Assembly (NCBI GenBank): GCA_021816505.1
Contig: JAKAXS010000163.1
Location: 1-6,664 of the forward strand
From: Pseudomonadota bacterium
GTDB lineage: Bacteria > Pseudomonadota > Alphaproteobacteria > Rhizobiales > Hyphomicrobiaceae
Length of the DNA: 6,664 nt
Direction of reading: 5' to 3'
Part shown: positions 1 through 6,473 of the stretch, piece by piece
Numbering within the stretch: position 1 is the first letter of the stretch
How the letters are laid out: every line of letters begins with the position of its first letter
Program-made: the position numbers and the translations under genes
Notes under the pieces: generated by a model
What the model was told of the DNA's origin: nothing
Database searches by the model: none
The model's input: only the letters and a program-made list of their open reading frames with translations

Positions 1-486
1 CAGGGCAACATCCACGTTCTGTCACTGGCGGACATGGGTTTCACGTATCGTCACGCGGGCGTGCCGGCGGACTGGATCTTCACGCAGGCAACATTTCAAG
101 GCGAGGCCGGAGAGCCGGCCGACATCCTGAAGGCGATGGACGAAGTCGCCGAGTATCGCGAGCAGAACCAGCCGATCAAGGAGCGCACCGGCGGCTCCAC
201 CTTCAAGAACCCTCCGGGGCACAGCGCGTGGAAGCTGGTGGACGGCGCGGGCTGCCGTGGTTTCCGCGTCGGCGGTGCGAAGGTTTCGGAGATGCACTGC
301 AACTTCCTGATCAACGACAAGGGCGCCACGGGTGAAGACGTCGAACGCCTCGGCGAAACGGTGCGCGCGCGGGTGAAAGCCAACTCCGGCGTGACGCTGG
401 AATGGGAAATCATCCGGCTCGGCGCGCCGCGCGACGGGCGCCCGACCGGCGAAGCGCTGGCTCTCCCGGCCGATGCGCCCGCTTAG
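1..486 (+). CDS. murB: UDP-N-acetylmuramate dehydrogenase MurB, C-terminal half (5' end outside window)
   Basis: MurB is the cytoplasmic flavoenzyme that uses NADPH to reduce UDP-GlcNAc-enolpyruvate to UDP-MurNAc, the second committed step of peptidoglycan precursor synthesis. The frame is open from base 1, and 161 residues are visible before the TAG stop; about the N-terminal half, including most of the FAD-binding domain, lies outside. What is seen is the substrate-binding domain: the [16 protein letters not shown] segment (from base 190), whose serine at 196-198 corresponds to the catalytic proton donor of the family, then [20 protein letters not shown], and LEWEI near the end, whose second glutamate (406-408) matches the conserved C-terminal catalytic Glu. 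The GSTFKNP form and the shape of the region fit the short alphaproteobacterial (type II-like) MurB. In related bacteria murB normally sits in the dcw cluster ahead of ddl and ftsQAZ; here a 5-oxoprolinase follows after 42 bases instead. Identification is very secure. Confidence 0.96.
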   Translation, partial: QGNIHVLSLADMGFTYRHAGVPADWIFTQATFQGEAGEPADILKAMDEVAEYREQNQPIKERTGGSTFKNPPGHSAWKLVDGAGCRGFRVGGAKVSEMHCNFLINDKGATGEDVERLGETVRARVKANSGVTLEWEIIRLGAPRDGRPTGEALALPADAPA

Positions 487-494
487 CGCGCATG

Positions 495-526
495 GCACAC
501 GCGCCGCCGTCGTGTGCGAGCGGCGG
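495..526 (+). promoter_or_regulatory. Structured murB-oxoprolinase junction: hairpin with loop complementary to the ribosome-binding region
   Basis: GCACACG at 495-501 pairs perfectly with CGTGTGC at 511-517, leaving a nine-base loop. Within that loop CCGCCG (504-509) is the exact complement of CGGCGG (521-526), which lies two bases before the chosen ATG of the downstream gene and covers the only purine-rich stretch there (GAGCGGCGG). The two pairings could alternate or form an H-type pseudoknot. The base pairing is seen in the sequence; any control of translation is inference, and short GC-only complementarity can arise by chance in such DNA. Confidence 0.3.
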
Positions 527-528
527 TC

Positions 529-3500
529 ATGAGCGGCAAATGGCAATTCTGGATCGACCGCGGGGGCACGTTCACGGACGTCGTGGCGCGCGACCCGGAC
601 GGCCGGCTCCATCCCCGCAAGCTGCTTTCGGAAAACCCCGGCGCCTATGACGACGCCGCGCTGGAGGCCATCCGCCAGTTCCTAGGCGTCGCTTCCGGGG
701 CCACCATTCCTGCCGACCGCATCGGCGCGGTGAAGATGGGCACGACAGTCGCGACCAACGCGCTGCTGGAACGCAAGGGCGCCGCCACCGTTCTGGTCAT
801 TACGCGCGGGCTCGGCGATCAGCTGGAGATCGGCACGCAGGCCCGGCCGGACATCTTCGCGCGGCAGATCGTGAAGCCGGAGATGCTGTATTCGCGCGTC
901 ATCGAAGCCGACGAACGTGTGCGGGCCGACGGAACGGTGGAGCGGCCGCTCGATACGGCGCGGCTGGAGGCCGATCTGCGCGACGCGCGTGCCACCGGAC
1001 TGACGGCCGTGGCGATCGTATTCATGCACGGCTACGCGTTTCCCGAACATGAGCGGCAGGCCGCACGGCTGGCGCAGGCCGCTGGGTTTGAGCAGGTGTC
1101 GGTGAGCCATGAGGTCTCACCGCTGATCAAGCTCGTCAGCCGCGGCGATACCACGGTCGCGGATGCCTATTTGTCGCCGGTGCTGCGGCGCTACGTCGAC
1201 CGTGTCTCAAGTGCGCTGTCGGCCGACGAGACGGTGGGTGACGCGCCATCGCTGCTGTTCATGGCATCGTCCGGCGGCCTCAAGTCCGGACGGCTGTTCC
1301 AAGGTCGCGATGCCATTCTGTCGGGGCCGGCCGGCGGCATCGTCGGCATGGCGGAGACGGCGCAGCGCGCGGGCTTCGACCGCGTGATCGGCTTCGACAT
1401 GGGCGGCACGTCCACCGACGTCTCACACTTCGCCGGCACCTACGAGCGCACGCTCGAGACGCAGGTGGCCGGCGTGCGGCTGACGGTGCCGATGCTGTCG
1501 ATCCACACCGTGGCGGCCGGTGGCGGCTCCGTCATCTCGTTCGATGGCGCACGCCTGAAGGTCGGGCCGGAGAGCGCAGGCTCCAATCCGGGTCCGTTGA
1601 GCTATCGGCGCGGCGGCCCGCTGACCGTGACGGATGCCAACCTGATGCTGGGCAAGATCTCGCCGGAGTTCTTTCCCGCCATCTTCGGGGCCGGTGGCGA
1701 TCAGCCGCTCGATCTGGCGCGGGTGCGCGATGCGTTTGCGGGCTTGGCCACCGCGATCGGAGACGGACGTTCGCCTGAAGACGTGGCCGATGGGGCGATC
1801 CGCATCGCCGTCGAGAACATGGCCAATGCGATCAAGAAGATCTCGGTCGAACGCGGCTACGACGTGACGACCTATGCGCTGCAGTGCTTCGGCTCTGCGG
1901 GTGGACAACATGCGTGCCTGATCGCGGATACGCTGGGCATGGAAACGGTGCTGATCCATCCTCTGTCCGGCTTGCTGTCGGCCTACGGCATGGGCCTGGC
2001 ACCGCTGCGCGCGAGCCGGGAGCAATCGCTGGAGCTGCCACTGGACGCAGCCAGCCTGCAGCAAATCGAGAGCCGTGCCTGGACGCTTGGCAACGACGTG
2101 ACCGAGGAACTGCTGGATCAAGGCGTCGAGCACGACGGCATCGCGATCACGACGTGGGTGCACCTGCGTTACGAAGGCAGCGACTCGGCCGTGCCGGTTC
2201 TGCACTCCGAGATCGATTTCATGCGCCGCGATTTCGAGGACGGCCACTGCCGGCGCTTTGGCTTCGTATCGCCTCAAAAACGCATCATCGCAGCGACGCT
2301 GGAGGTTGAGGCCGTAGGCGGCGGTGCGGAAATGGAGCGCCACACAGCGGATGACCGGCAGGCCGACCACTCTGACGCCGCCGTCGCAGAGTCGCGCCGA
2401 ACCCGGTTCTACGCGCGCGGAGCCTGGCATGACGCCCCAATCACCTTGCGGCGAGAGCTGCGGCCCGGCGCGCGCCTGAACGGGCCGGCCCTGGTGATCG
2501 AACCGCATCAGACCGTGGTGGTAGAGGACGGTTGGTCGCTCGCGGTCTCGCGCAACAACGATCTCGTCCTGACGCGCGCGACGCCGAGGCGACGCGAGCT
2601 TGTCTCCACGAAAGCCGACCCGGTGCTGCTGGAGGTGTTCAACAACCTGTTCATGGCCGTGGCCGAACAGATGGGCGAGGCGCTGCGGCTGACGGCGCAG
2701 TCGGTCAATATCAAGGAGCGGCTCGACTTCTCGTGCGCCGTATTCGATGCCGCGGGCGCGCTCGTCGCCAATGCGCCGCACGTGCCGGTGCATCTGGGCT
2801 CGATGGACAGCTCGGTCGAAACGATCATTCGCGAACGTGCCGGCGACATGAAGCCGGGTGACGTCTACATGCTGAACGCGCCTTACAACGGCGGCACGCA
2901 TCTGCCGGACATCACGGTGGTGACGCCGGTGTTCTCCGGCGATAGCCGAGAAATTCTGTTCTTCGTCGCCAGCCGCGGGCATCACGCCGACATCGGCGGC
3001 ATTGCGCCCGGATCGATGAGCCCGCGCGCGACGCGGATCGACGAGGAAGGCGTGCTGATCGACAATTTCGTTCTTGTCGAGAATGGCCGGTTCCGCGAGG
3101 CGGAAACGCTGGCGCTGTTGACAGGCGCCACGTATCCGGCGCGAAACCCGCAGCAGAACATCGGGGACCTGAAAGCGCAGGTGGCCGCCAACGCGCGCGG
3201 TGCCGCGGAGTTGGAGACACTGATCGCGCAGTTCGGCCTTGATGTCGTGCGGGCCTACATGGGCCATGTGCAGGACAATGCCGAGGAGAGCGTACGACGC
3301 CTGATCGCGCGGCTGGAGGACGGCCGGTTCCGCGTCGAGACTGATGGCGGCTGGGCCGTGGAGGTGGCGATTACCGTCGATCGCGCGGCGCGGTCGGCCA
3401 CGATCGACTTTACCGGCACCAGCGCGCAGCAGCCGACGAACTTCAATGCTCCCGAGCCGGTGACGCGCGCGGCGGTACTCTATGTCTTTCGCGTGATGGT

Positions 3501-4146
3501 GGACGAGGCCATTCCACTCAACGCGGGATGTCTGCGGCCGTTGAAGATCGTGGTACCGGACGGGTCGCTGTTGAAGCCGACTTATCCGGCGGCCGTGGTC
3601 GCCGGCAACGTAGAGGTCAGCCAGGTCGTCACCAACGTGTTGTTCGCCGCGCTCGGTGCGCTCGGATCGGCGCAAGGCACCATGAACAACCTCACGTTCG
3701 GCAACGACCGCGTTCAGTATTACGAGACGATCTGTTCCGGCTCGCCGGCCGGTCCGGGCTTCGACGGCGTGGCCGGCGTCCACGTGCACATGACGAACAC
3801 GCGGCTGACTGACCCCGAGATCCTCGAGCTGCGCTACCCGGTGGTGTTGGACGAATTCTCCATCCGCCGTGGTTCGGGCGGCAAGGGGCGCTGGAACAGT
3901 GGCGACGGCACGCGCCGTGTGATCCGCTTCCTTGAGCCGATGGACGCGGCAATCCTGTCCGGCTCGCGCGCGGTGCCGCCTTTCGGGCTCGACGGCGGCG
4001 AGGCTGGCGAATGCGGCCGGAATGGTGTGCGGCGCGATAAGGGACAGGTGGAAACCTTGCCGGGCAGTGCCCAGTTTACTGTGGATGCCGGAGACGCACT
4101 CGCCATCGAAACGCCGACAGGTGGCGGTTATGGGCGGTCGACGTAA
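529..4146 (+). CDS. ATP-dependent 5-oxoprolinase, fused HyuA-HyuB type
   Basis: This cytoplasmic enzyme of 1205 residues most likely hydrolyses 5-oxo-L-proline (pyroglutamate) to L-glutamate at the cost of ATP (EC 3.5.2.9). The whole chain follows eukaryotic OPLAH collinearly and has the usual full length of about 1200-1290. Residues 1-700 form the HyuA-like half: [11 protein letters not shown] (9-19) and [12 protein letters not shown] (288-299) are the two phosphate-binding loops of the ASKHA-type ATPase fold, with [15 protein letters not shown] and [11 protein letters not shown] between them. Residues from about 697 form the HyuB-like half, with [13 protein letters not shown] (786-798; His791, Asp794) and [16 protein letters not shown] (from 815; His818, His819, Asp821) as likely active-site or metal segments, then RGSGGKGRW near 1114 and a GGGYG end. 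The ATG at 529 is chosen because [13 protein letters not shown] is the normal family start; an in-frame GTG at 514 would add only five residues. No strong Shine-Dalgarno sequence is visible. The related N-methylhydantoinases are the main alternative, but the detailed OPLAH likeness favours 5-oxoprolinase. It is unlike the small-subunit bacterial PxpABC enzyme. Confidence 0.93.
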   Translation: MSGKWQFWIDRGGTFTDVVARDPDGRLHPRKLLSENPGAYDDAALEAIRQFLGVASGATIPADRIGAVKMGTTVATNALLERKGAATVLVITRGLGDQLEIGTQARPDIFARQIVKPEMLYSRVIEADERVRADGTVERPLDTARLEADLRDARATGLTAVAIVFMHGYAFPEHERQAARLAQAAGFEQVSVSHEVSPLIKLVSRGDTTVADAYLSPVLRRYVDRVSSALSADETVGDAPSLLFMASSGGLKSGRLFQGRDAILSGPAGGIVGMAETAQRAGFDRVIGFDMGGTSTDVSHFAGTYERTLETQVAGVRLTVPMLSIHTVAAGGGSVISFDGARLKVGPESAGSNPGPLSYRRGGPLTVTDANLMLGKISPEFFPAIFGAGGDQPLDLARVRDAFAGLATAIGDGRSPEDVADGAIRIAVENMANAIKKISVERGYDVTTYALQCFGSAGGQHACLIADTLGMETVLIHPLSGLLSAYGMGLAPLRASREQSLELPLDAASLQQIESRAWTLGNDVTEELLDQGVEHDGIAITTWVHLRYEGSDSAVPVLHSEIDFMRRDFEDGHCRRFGFVSPQKRIIAATLEVEAVGGGAEMERHTADDRQADHSDAAVAESRRTRFYARGAWHDAPITLRRELRPGARLNGPALVIEPHQTVVVEDGWSLAVSRNNDLVLTRATPRRRELVSTKADPVLLEVFNNLFMAVAEQMGEALRLTAQSVNIKERLDFSCAVFDAAGALVANAPHVPVHLGSMDSSVETIIRERAGDMKPGDVYMLNAPYNGGTHLPDITVVTPVFSGDSREILFFVASRGHHADIGGIAPGSMSPRATRIDEEGVLIDNFVLVENGRFREAETLALLTGATYPARNPQQNIGDLKAQVAANARGAAELETLIAQFGLDVVRAYMGHVQDNAEESVRRLIARLEDGRFRVETDGGWAVEVAITVDRAARSATIDFTGTSAQQPTNFNAPEPVTRAAVLYVFRVMVDEAIPLNAGCLRPLKIVVPDGSLLKPTYPAAVVAGNVEVSQVVTNVLFAALGALGSAQGTMNNLTFGNDRVQYYETICSGSPAGPGFDGVAGVHVHMTNTRLTDPEILELRYPVVLDEFSIRRGSGGKGRWNSGDGTRRVIRFLEPMDAAILSGSRAVPPFGLDGGEAGECGRNGVRRDKGQVETLPGSAQFTVDAGDALAIETPTGGGYGRST

Positions 4147-4173
4147 CGCCCAGGCCCTTGCGATGCCGCCCCA

Positions 4174-4206
4174 GCCATGACTGAATGGCGGGCCATGACT
4201 GAATGG
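4174..4206 (+). repeat. 15-bp tandem direct repeat (two copies, 18-bp period)
   Basis: GCCATGACTGAATGG occurs at 4174-4188 and again, unchanged, at 4192-4206, separated by CGG. Each copy contains CCAT and ATGG arms around a six-base centre, so each is also a small dyad. The repeat lies in the gap between the 5-oxoprolinase stop and the pentapeptide gene start. Because the period is a multiple of three it reads in frame as MTEWRAMTEW, which creates spurious upstream start codons for the next gene. It may be a chance local duplication or a pair of protein-binding sites. Confidence 0.6.
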
Positions 4207-4221
4207 ACGGAGCTAGGCTTC

Positions 4222-4225
4222 AGGA
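4222..4225 (+). promoter_or_regulatory. Ribosome-binding site deciding the pentapeptide gene start
   Basis: AGGA stands eight bases before the ATG at 4234. No comparable sequence precedes the in-frame ATGs at 4177 and 4195. This supports the start that also gives a clean signal peptide. Confidence 0.6.
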
Positions 4226-4233
4226 TCACGCGA

Positions 4234-5046
4234 ATGCGCACGTCGCTGTTCAGCTTTGTCATTGCGGCGGCCCTGCCGATCACGGCGGGCGTGATGGACG
4301 CTCGTGCCGCCGACGTGACGGCGCGGGAGCTGACGGCGGCGCTTTACAAGACGACGACGGCGGAGCCGCTCGATTACTCCAACAAGAACCTCAGCTATCT
4401 CGATCTCTCCGGCCTCGACTTCAAGGGCGCCCGGATGACCCATGCCGACCTGTTCGGCACGGACATGACAGGGGCGAACCTGAAGGGCGTGAACCTGGTC
4501 GGTGCGCGCCTCGACCGCACGACGATCATTCGCGCGGACTTTTCAGGCGCCAACCTGTCCGGCGCGACGATGCTGGTTCCGGCCGCCTATCTGACATTGG
4601 GCAACGCGACGCACGAGGCACCGCGGTTCACAGGAGCGAACCTCACTAAATTTCGCGTCAACGGCGAATACTGGCGCGTCGACTTCCGCGGCGCGGACCT
4701 GACGGATGCGGACTTCAGTCCCCATTCCAAGCGCTTCGGCGACACGACGATATCCGTGTCGCGACGAACGGCGTTTCGCTCCTGCGACTTTTCAGGCGCG
4801 AAGATGATCCGCGCCAACCTCAGCCGCATCCTGGTGCACTTCTCGGTTCTGGCGGGGGCCGATCTGACGGAAGCCGATCTGTCGAACGCCGACTTCTCGA
4901 AGGCTGACCTGTCCGGCGCCGACCTGACGGGGGCCGACGTCACCGGCACGAACTTCGACGGCGCCGATCTTCGCGGCGTGCGCGGTCTCGACAAAGCACG
5001 TGGGATAAATCAGGCGCTCAACCTCGAGAAGGCCGTCCGGCAATAG
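4234..5046 (+). CDS. Exported pentapeptide-repeat protein
   Basis: A 270-residue protein built of A(D/N)LxG-type pentapeptide repeats, which fold as a right-handed quadrilateral beta-helix. The first 25 residues are a signal peptide: MRTS, a hydrophobic core FSFVIAAALPITAG, and an ARA cleavage site before ADVT, so the product should be periplasmic or secreted. Repeats run at about 46-115, resume around 131-138 and 148-161, and continue unbroken at 181-247, with AGADLTEADLSNADFSKADL the most regular part. Two stretches (about 114-130 and 162-180) break the register and probably loop out of the helix. The tail GVRGLDKARGINQALNLEKA is the helical cap common in such proteins. One cysteine (184) is present. 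The start at 4234 is chosen over ATGs at 4177 and 4195 for its AGGA site and because it exposes the signal peptide. It may be transcribed from the upstream gene or its own promoter; no promoter is clear. The biochemical role is unknown, and the repeat alone does not indicate a gyrase-protection function. Confidence 0.9.
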   Translation: MRTSLFSFVIAAALPITAGVMDARAADVTARELTAALYKTTTAEPLDYSNKNLSYLDLSGLDFKGARMTHADLFGTDMTGANLKGVNLVGARLDRTTIIRADFSGANLSGATMLVPAAYLTLGNATHEAPRFTGANLTKFRVNGEYWRVDFRGADLTDADFSPHSKRFGDTTISVSRRTAFRSCDFSGAKMIRANLSRILVHFSVLAGADLTEADLSNADFSKADLSGADLTGADVTGTNFDGADLRGVRGLDKARGINQALNLEKAVRQ

Positions 5047-5075
5047 CAACGGCCAGTTCCGGGGGCTGGCCGTTG
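5047..5075. terminator. 10-bp hairpin directly after the pentapeptide gene, probable bidirectional terminator
   Basis: CAACGGCCAG (5047-5056) and CTGGCCGTTG (5066-5075) are perfect inverted repeats around a nine-base loop, TTCCGGGGG. The left arm begins at the base after the pentapeptide stop codon. The hairpin sits between two convergent genes, 34 bases beyond the stop of the minus-strand gene. Neither side has a real U-tract, so it is a weak fit to a classical intrinsic terminator and may instead mark a 3' end or stabilise it. Confidence 0.6.
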
Positions 5076-5109
5076 GTCGCACGCCTTTGGAGGAAGTGGT
5101 TGCTCAGGA

Positions 5110-5316
5110 TCAACCGCGGCGGTCACACCAGCGGAACATGTCCTTCAACACGCGGCCGGTGTGGTGGACGACGCGGGTCACCGAATGATCCACGTCGCGG
5201 AAAACTTTGTGGAGGCAGTCGTCGTGCCGGCCGCCAGCTTGTGCGGCGCTCGGCAAGGCCAATGTAAAAGTTGCAGCAACAGCGAGAATGACATTACGCA
5301 CGGCAGGTTTCGACAT
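5110..5316 (-). CDS. Small secreted two-cysteine protein of unknown function
   Basis: This 68-residue protein is not one I can assign to a characterised family. Residues 1-27 are a typical Sec signal peptide: positive start (MSKPAVRN), hydrophobic core VILAVAATFTLALP, and an AQA cleavage site. The mature part of about 41 residues is basic and histidine-rich. It has exactly two cysteines, Cys34 in HDDC and Cys64 in RWCDRRG, near its two ends, and between them a likely amphipathic helix (FRDVDHSVTRVVHHTGRVLK). This suggests a periplasmic helical hairpin or single helix closed by one disulfide. The start at 5314-5316 is chosen because GGAG lies seven bases upstream and the signal peptide begins there; an upstream ATG at 5350-5352 would add 12 residues ahead of the signal peptide without a ribosome-binding site. 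It is divergent from slyX and convergent with the pentapeptide gene. The signal peptide and good ribosome-binding site argue that it is real. Confidence 0.78.
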   Translation of the reverse strand: MSKPAVRNVILAVAATFTLALPSAAQAGGRHDDCLHKVFRDVDHSVTRVVHHTGRVLKDMFRWCDRRG

Positions 5317-5323
5317 GGACGTT

Positions 5324-5327
5324 CTCC
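5324..5327 (-). promoter_or_regulatory. Ribosome-binding site of the small secreted protein
   Basis: On the minus strand GGAG is followed by seven bases (AACGTCC) and then the ATG. This fixes the start of the 68-residue protein in preference to the upstream in-frame ATG. Confidence 0.7.
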
Positions 5328-5446
5328 GAAATATTCGAAGTAAACCCGACATCGGGAAAAGCTATTGAACGATCGGATTGCACACTTGTCGCCATTTGCT
5401 TGATGCGTTGGTTATTTTCTACTGGTAAAGCATGGCTTAATCATTT

Positions 5447-5450
5447 GGAG
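5447..5450 (+). promoter_or_regulatory. Probable ribosome-binding site of slyX
   Basis: GGAG lies 12 bases before the ATG at 5463. The spacing is long, but no better site precedes the other in-frame starts (TTG 5400, ATG 5403). Confidence 0.45.
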
Positions 5451-5462
5451 ACTTGGGTACAG

Positions 5463-5678
5463 ATGAGCGTCAGTGACGACGTCAGCGAGCGCATCGACAA
5501 GCTGGAGGTGCGCATCGCGTTCCAGGATCGCACGATCGAAGAACTGAACGCGGTGGTGACCGAGCAGTGGCGCGTGATCGACGCGCTGCGAAGCAAGTTG
5601 CAATTGCTCGAAGACCACGCCCGGGCGGCAAGCCTCATCGCCGATCCGCGATCGGAACCGCCACCGCCCCACTATTGA
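5463..5678 (+). CDS. slyX: SlyX family protein
   Basis: A 71-residue protein of the SlyX family, close to the usual length of about 70-75. Residues 8-50 carry the family hallmark, a heptad-like coiled coil containing KLEVRIAFQDRTIEELNAVV and TEQWRVID, which matches the normal RIxxLExRxAFQExTIeeLNxvv pattern. Residues 50-65 are a variable linker, and the chain ends in the diagnostic PPPPHY (66-71). The function of SlyX is not established; the family was named from its position next to slyD in enteric bacteria, a neighbour that is not present here. The start at 5463 is preferred: a longer reading from ATG 5403 would add 20 residues coded by A/T-rich codons (TTA, TTT, TCT, ACT, AAA) unlike the rest of the window and absent from typical SlyX. 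The gene has an AT-rich upstream region of its own and is probably transcribed independently of the distant 5-oxoprolinase. Confidence 0.93.
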   Translation: MSVSDDVSERIDKLEVRIAFQDRTIEELNAVVTEQWRVIDALRSKLQLLEDHARAASLIADPRSEPPPPHY

Positions 5679-5795
5679 TAGCCCCCTTTCGAAAGACTGG
5701 CCGCGTCTGTCAAAAAGTCGAATGCGGGATGGCTTGCCCGCGCGCGGCCTTTGGCGCACTTTCTCGCTCAATCACAACACGTGGAGGAGACAATC
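5679..5795. other. Intergenic region between slyX and the cysteine hydrolase gene
   Basis: This 117-base stretch has a perfect 10-bp palindrome CTTTCGAAAG at 5686-5695, eight bases after the slyX stop, and a weak 5-bp hairpin GCGGG/CCCGC at 5724-5728 and 5737-5741. Neither has a following U-tract. I see no convincing promoter hexamers; the region ends with the strong ribosome-binding site of the next gene. Confidence 0.4.
5783..5789 (+). promoter_or_regulatory. Strong Shine-Dalgarno site of the cysteine hydrolase gene
   Basis: GGAGGAG lies six bases before the ATG at 5796. It is the strongest ribosome-binding site in the window and excludes the in-frame ATG at 5751 as the start. Confidence 0.85.
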
Positions 5796-6392
5796 ATGGC
5801 GAGCCCGACGCTGCGGCAGATTACCGGAATGACCCCAAACCCCTCGGCGATTTCCGACAGCGCTCTCGTCCTGATCGATTGCCAGCAAACGTATCGCGAA
5901 GGTGTGATGCAGCTGACAGGCGTCGAGCCGGCGTTGAAGGAAGCGGCTGATCTGCTGGCACGGTTCCGCGCGGCGGGACGTCCTGTCATTCACATCATGC
6001 ACGAAGCCGGAGCCGGCACGCCCTACGACACAAGCGCGCCCATCGGGCAGATCGCCGACGTGGTAGCGCCCCAGGCCGGCGAAGTGGTGATCACCAAGAA
6101 TTACCCAAGCTCGTTCGAGAAAACGGACCTGAAGCAGGAACTCGACAAGCTGGGCATCAAGAACCTCATTCTCACGGGCTTCATGACCCACGTGTGCGTC
6201 AACTCCACGGCGCGGGCGGCCTTCAATCTCGGGTACGCGAACACCGTCGTGGCGAATGCCACGGCGACGCGGACGCTGGCCAATCCGACCGGCGGCGAGA
6301 TCCCAGCGGATGTCTTGCACAACGCCAGCCTGACCGCGCTGTCGGACATCTTCGCGGTGGTGGTGCCGAGCGGGAAGGACATCCCGAACTAG
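5796..6392 (+). CDS. Cysteine hydrolase, isochorismatase-like superfamily
   Basis: A 198-residue cytoplasmic enzyme with the isochorismatase/nicotinamidase alpha-beta fold. The Asp-Lys-Cys catalytic triad is visible in order: Asp28 in LVLIDCQQTY, Lys101 in VVITKNYPSSF, and Cys134 in LTGFMTHVCVNSTARAA, where the residues before the cysteine form the usual cis-peptide turn of the oxyanion hole. Members with a cysteine nucleophile hydrolyse C-N bonds (nicotinamide, N-carbamoylsarcosine, streptothricin lactam, ureidoacrylate) through a thioester; true isochorismatases lack the cysteine, so isochorismate is an unlikely substrate. The chain lacks the metal-binding DxHxxH segment of nicotinamidases, having MHEAGAG (68-74) at that place. 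The start is set by GGAGGAG six bases upstream. The gene appears to be a single-gene unit ending in a structured repeat. Because a hydantoinase-family enzyme lies nearby, an N-carbamoyl-type substrate can be imagined, but three other genes separate them and the physiological substrate is unknown. Confidence 0.92.
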   Translation: MASPTLRQITGMTPNPSAISDSALVLIDCQQTYREGVMQLTGVEPALKEAADLLARFRAAGRPVIHIMHEAGAGTPYDTSAPIGQIADVVAPQAGEVVITKNYPSSFEKTDLKQELDKLGIKNLILTGFMTHVCVNSTARAAFNLGYANTVVANATATRTLANPTGGEIPADVLHNASLTALSDIFAVVVPSGKDIPN

Positions 6393-6442
6393 AGCACGTT
6401 CGCTCGTGTTGGAACGGCTTGTTCGGCGCGACTGTGCTCTAG
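6389..6442. repeat. Nested inverted repeat at the stop codon of the hydrolase gene, possible terminator or dispersed repeat
   Basis: CTAGAGCAC (6389-6397) and GTGCTCTAG (6434-6442) are a perfect 9-bp inverted repeat 36 bases apart. Inside it TCGC (6400-6403) pairs with GCGA (6428-6431), and GAAC (6412-6415) pairs with GTTC (6421-6424) around a five-base loop, giving a branched or bulged long stem. The hydrolase TAG stop is part of the left arm. A CTCTTTGTTTGAG stretch follows. The motif CTAGAGC...GCTCTAG resembles intergenic palindromic repeats common in Hyphomicrobiales, from memory only. Confidence 0.55.
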
Positions 6443-6473
6443 CTCTTTGTTTGAGACTCCGATTCACGTCCTC

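Larger units (their letters stand above)
5317..5462. promoter_or_regulatory. AT-rich divergent intergenic region, presumed promoters of the small secreted gene and slyX
   Basis: This 146-base gap separates two divergent starts, so it should hold a promoter for each. Its right part is much richer in A/T than the genes around it; bases 5411-5450 contain 14 G/C of 40. A dyad CCCGA-CA-TCGGG lies at 5345-5356 and a smaller CGAA-ATA-TTCG at 5327-5337, either of which could bind a regulator. I could not find a -35/-10 pair with good spacing that I would defend in either direction. Confidence 0.5.

Noticed and set aside
514..528. GTG at 514 as the start of the 5-oxoprolinase
   Set aside because: Family members begin close to the [11 protein letters not shown] motif, and ATG 529 fits this; the GTG also lies inside the right arm of the junction hairpin.
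22..612. 196-codon minus-strand open frame across murB and the start of the 5-oxoprolinase
   Set aside because: Low-complexity, arginine/alanine-rich translation antisense to two well-identified genes.
492..650. Possible small upstream reading frame starting at ATG 492 and overlapping the 5-oxoprolinase start
   Set aside because: It is in a different frame, has no ribosome-binding site, and continues for 119 bases inside the conserved N-terminus of the enzyme with no recognisable product.
1423..3789. 788-codon open frame on the minus strand inside the 5-oxoprolinase gene
   Set aside because: Its translation is arginine- and histidine-rich with no recognisable domain, and the plus-strand frame is fully explained by a conserved 1205-residue enzyme. 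Long antisense frames are normal opposite high-GC genes.
529..4146. 5-oxoprolinase as a hydantoin-specific enzyme or as an acetone carboxylase subunit
   Set aside because: The segments seen, including the fused order and the [10 protein letters not shown] and DPEILE.RYPV-type regions, match OPLAH along the whole length; the other enzymes are usually split into separate subunits.
4587..4994. 135-codon minus-strand frame with a SAPxRSAP-like repeated translation
   Set aside because: The repetitiveness is the antisense image of the pentapeptide repeats on the plus strand, not an independent repeat protein.
5073..5343. Plus-strand open frames over the small secreted gene (5073-5267 and 5161-5343)
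   Set aside because: They lack ribosome-binding sites and recognisable features, while the minus strand has a signal peptide and a well-spaced GGAG.
5686..5695. Palindrome CTTTCGAAAG after slyX as an operator or terminator
   Set aside because: It is a self-complementary 10-mer without a loop or U-tract, and nothing else supports a regulatory role.
5751..5795. N-terminal extension of the cysteine hydrolase from ATG 5751
   Set aside because: The GGAGGAG site lies inside this extension and points to ATG 5796.
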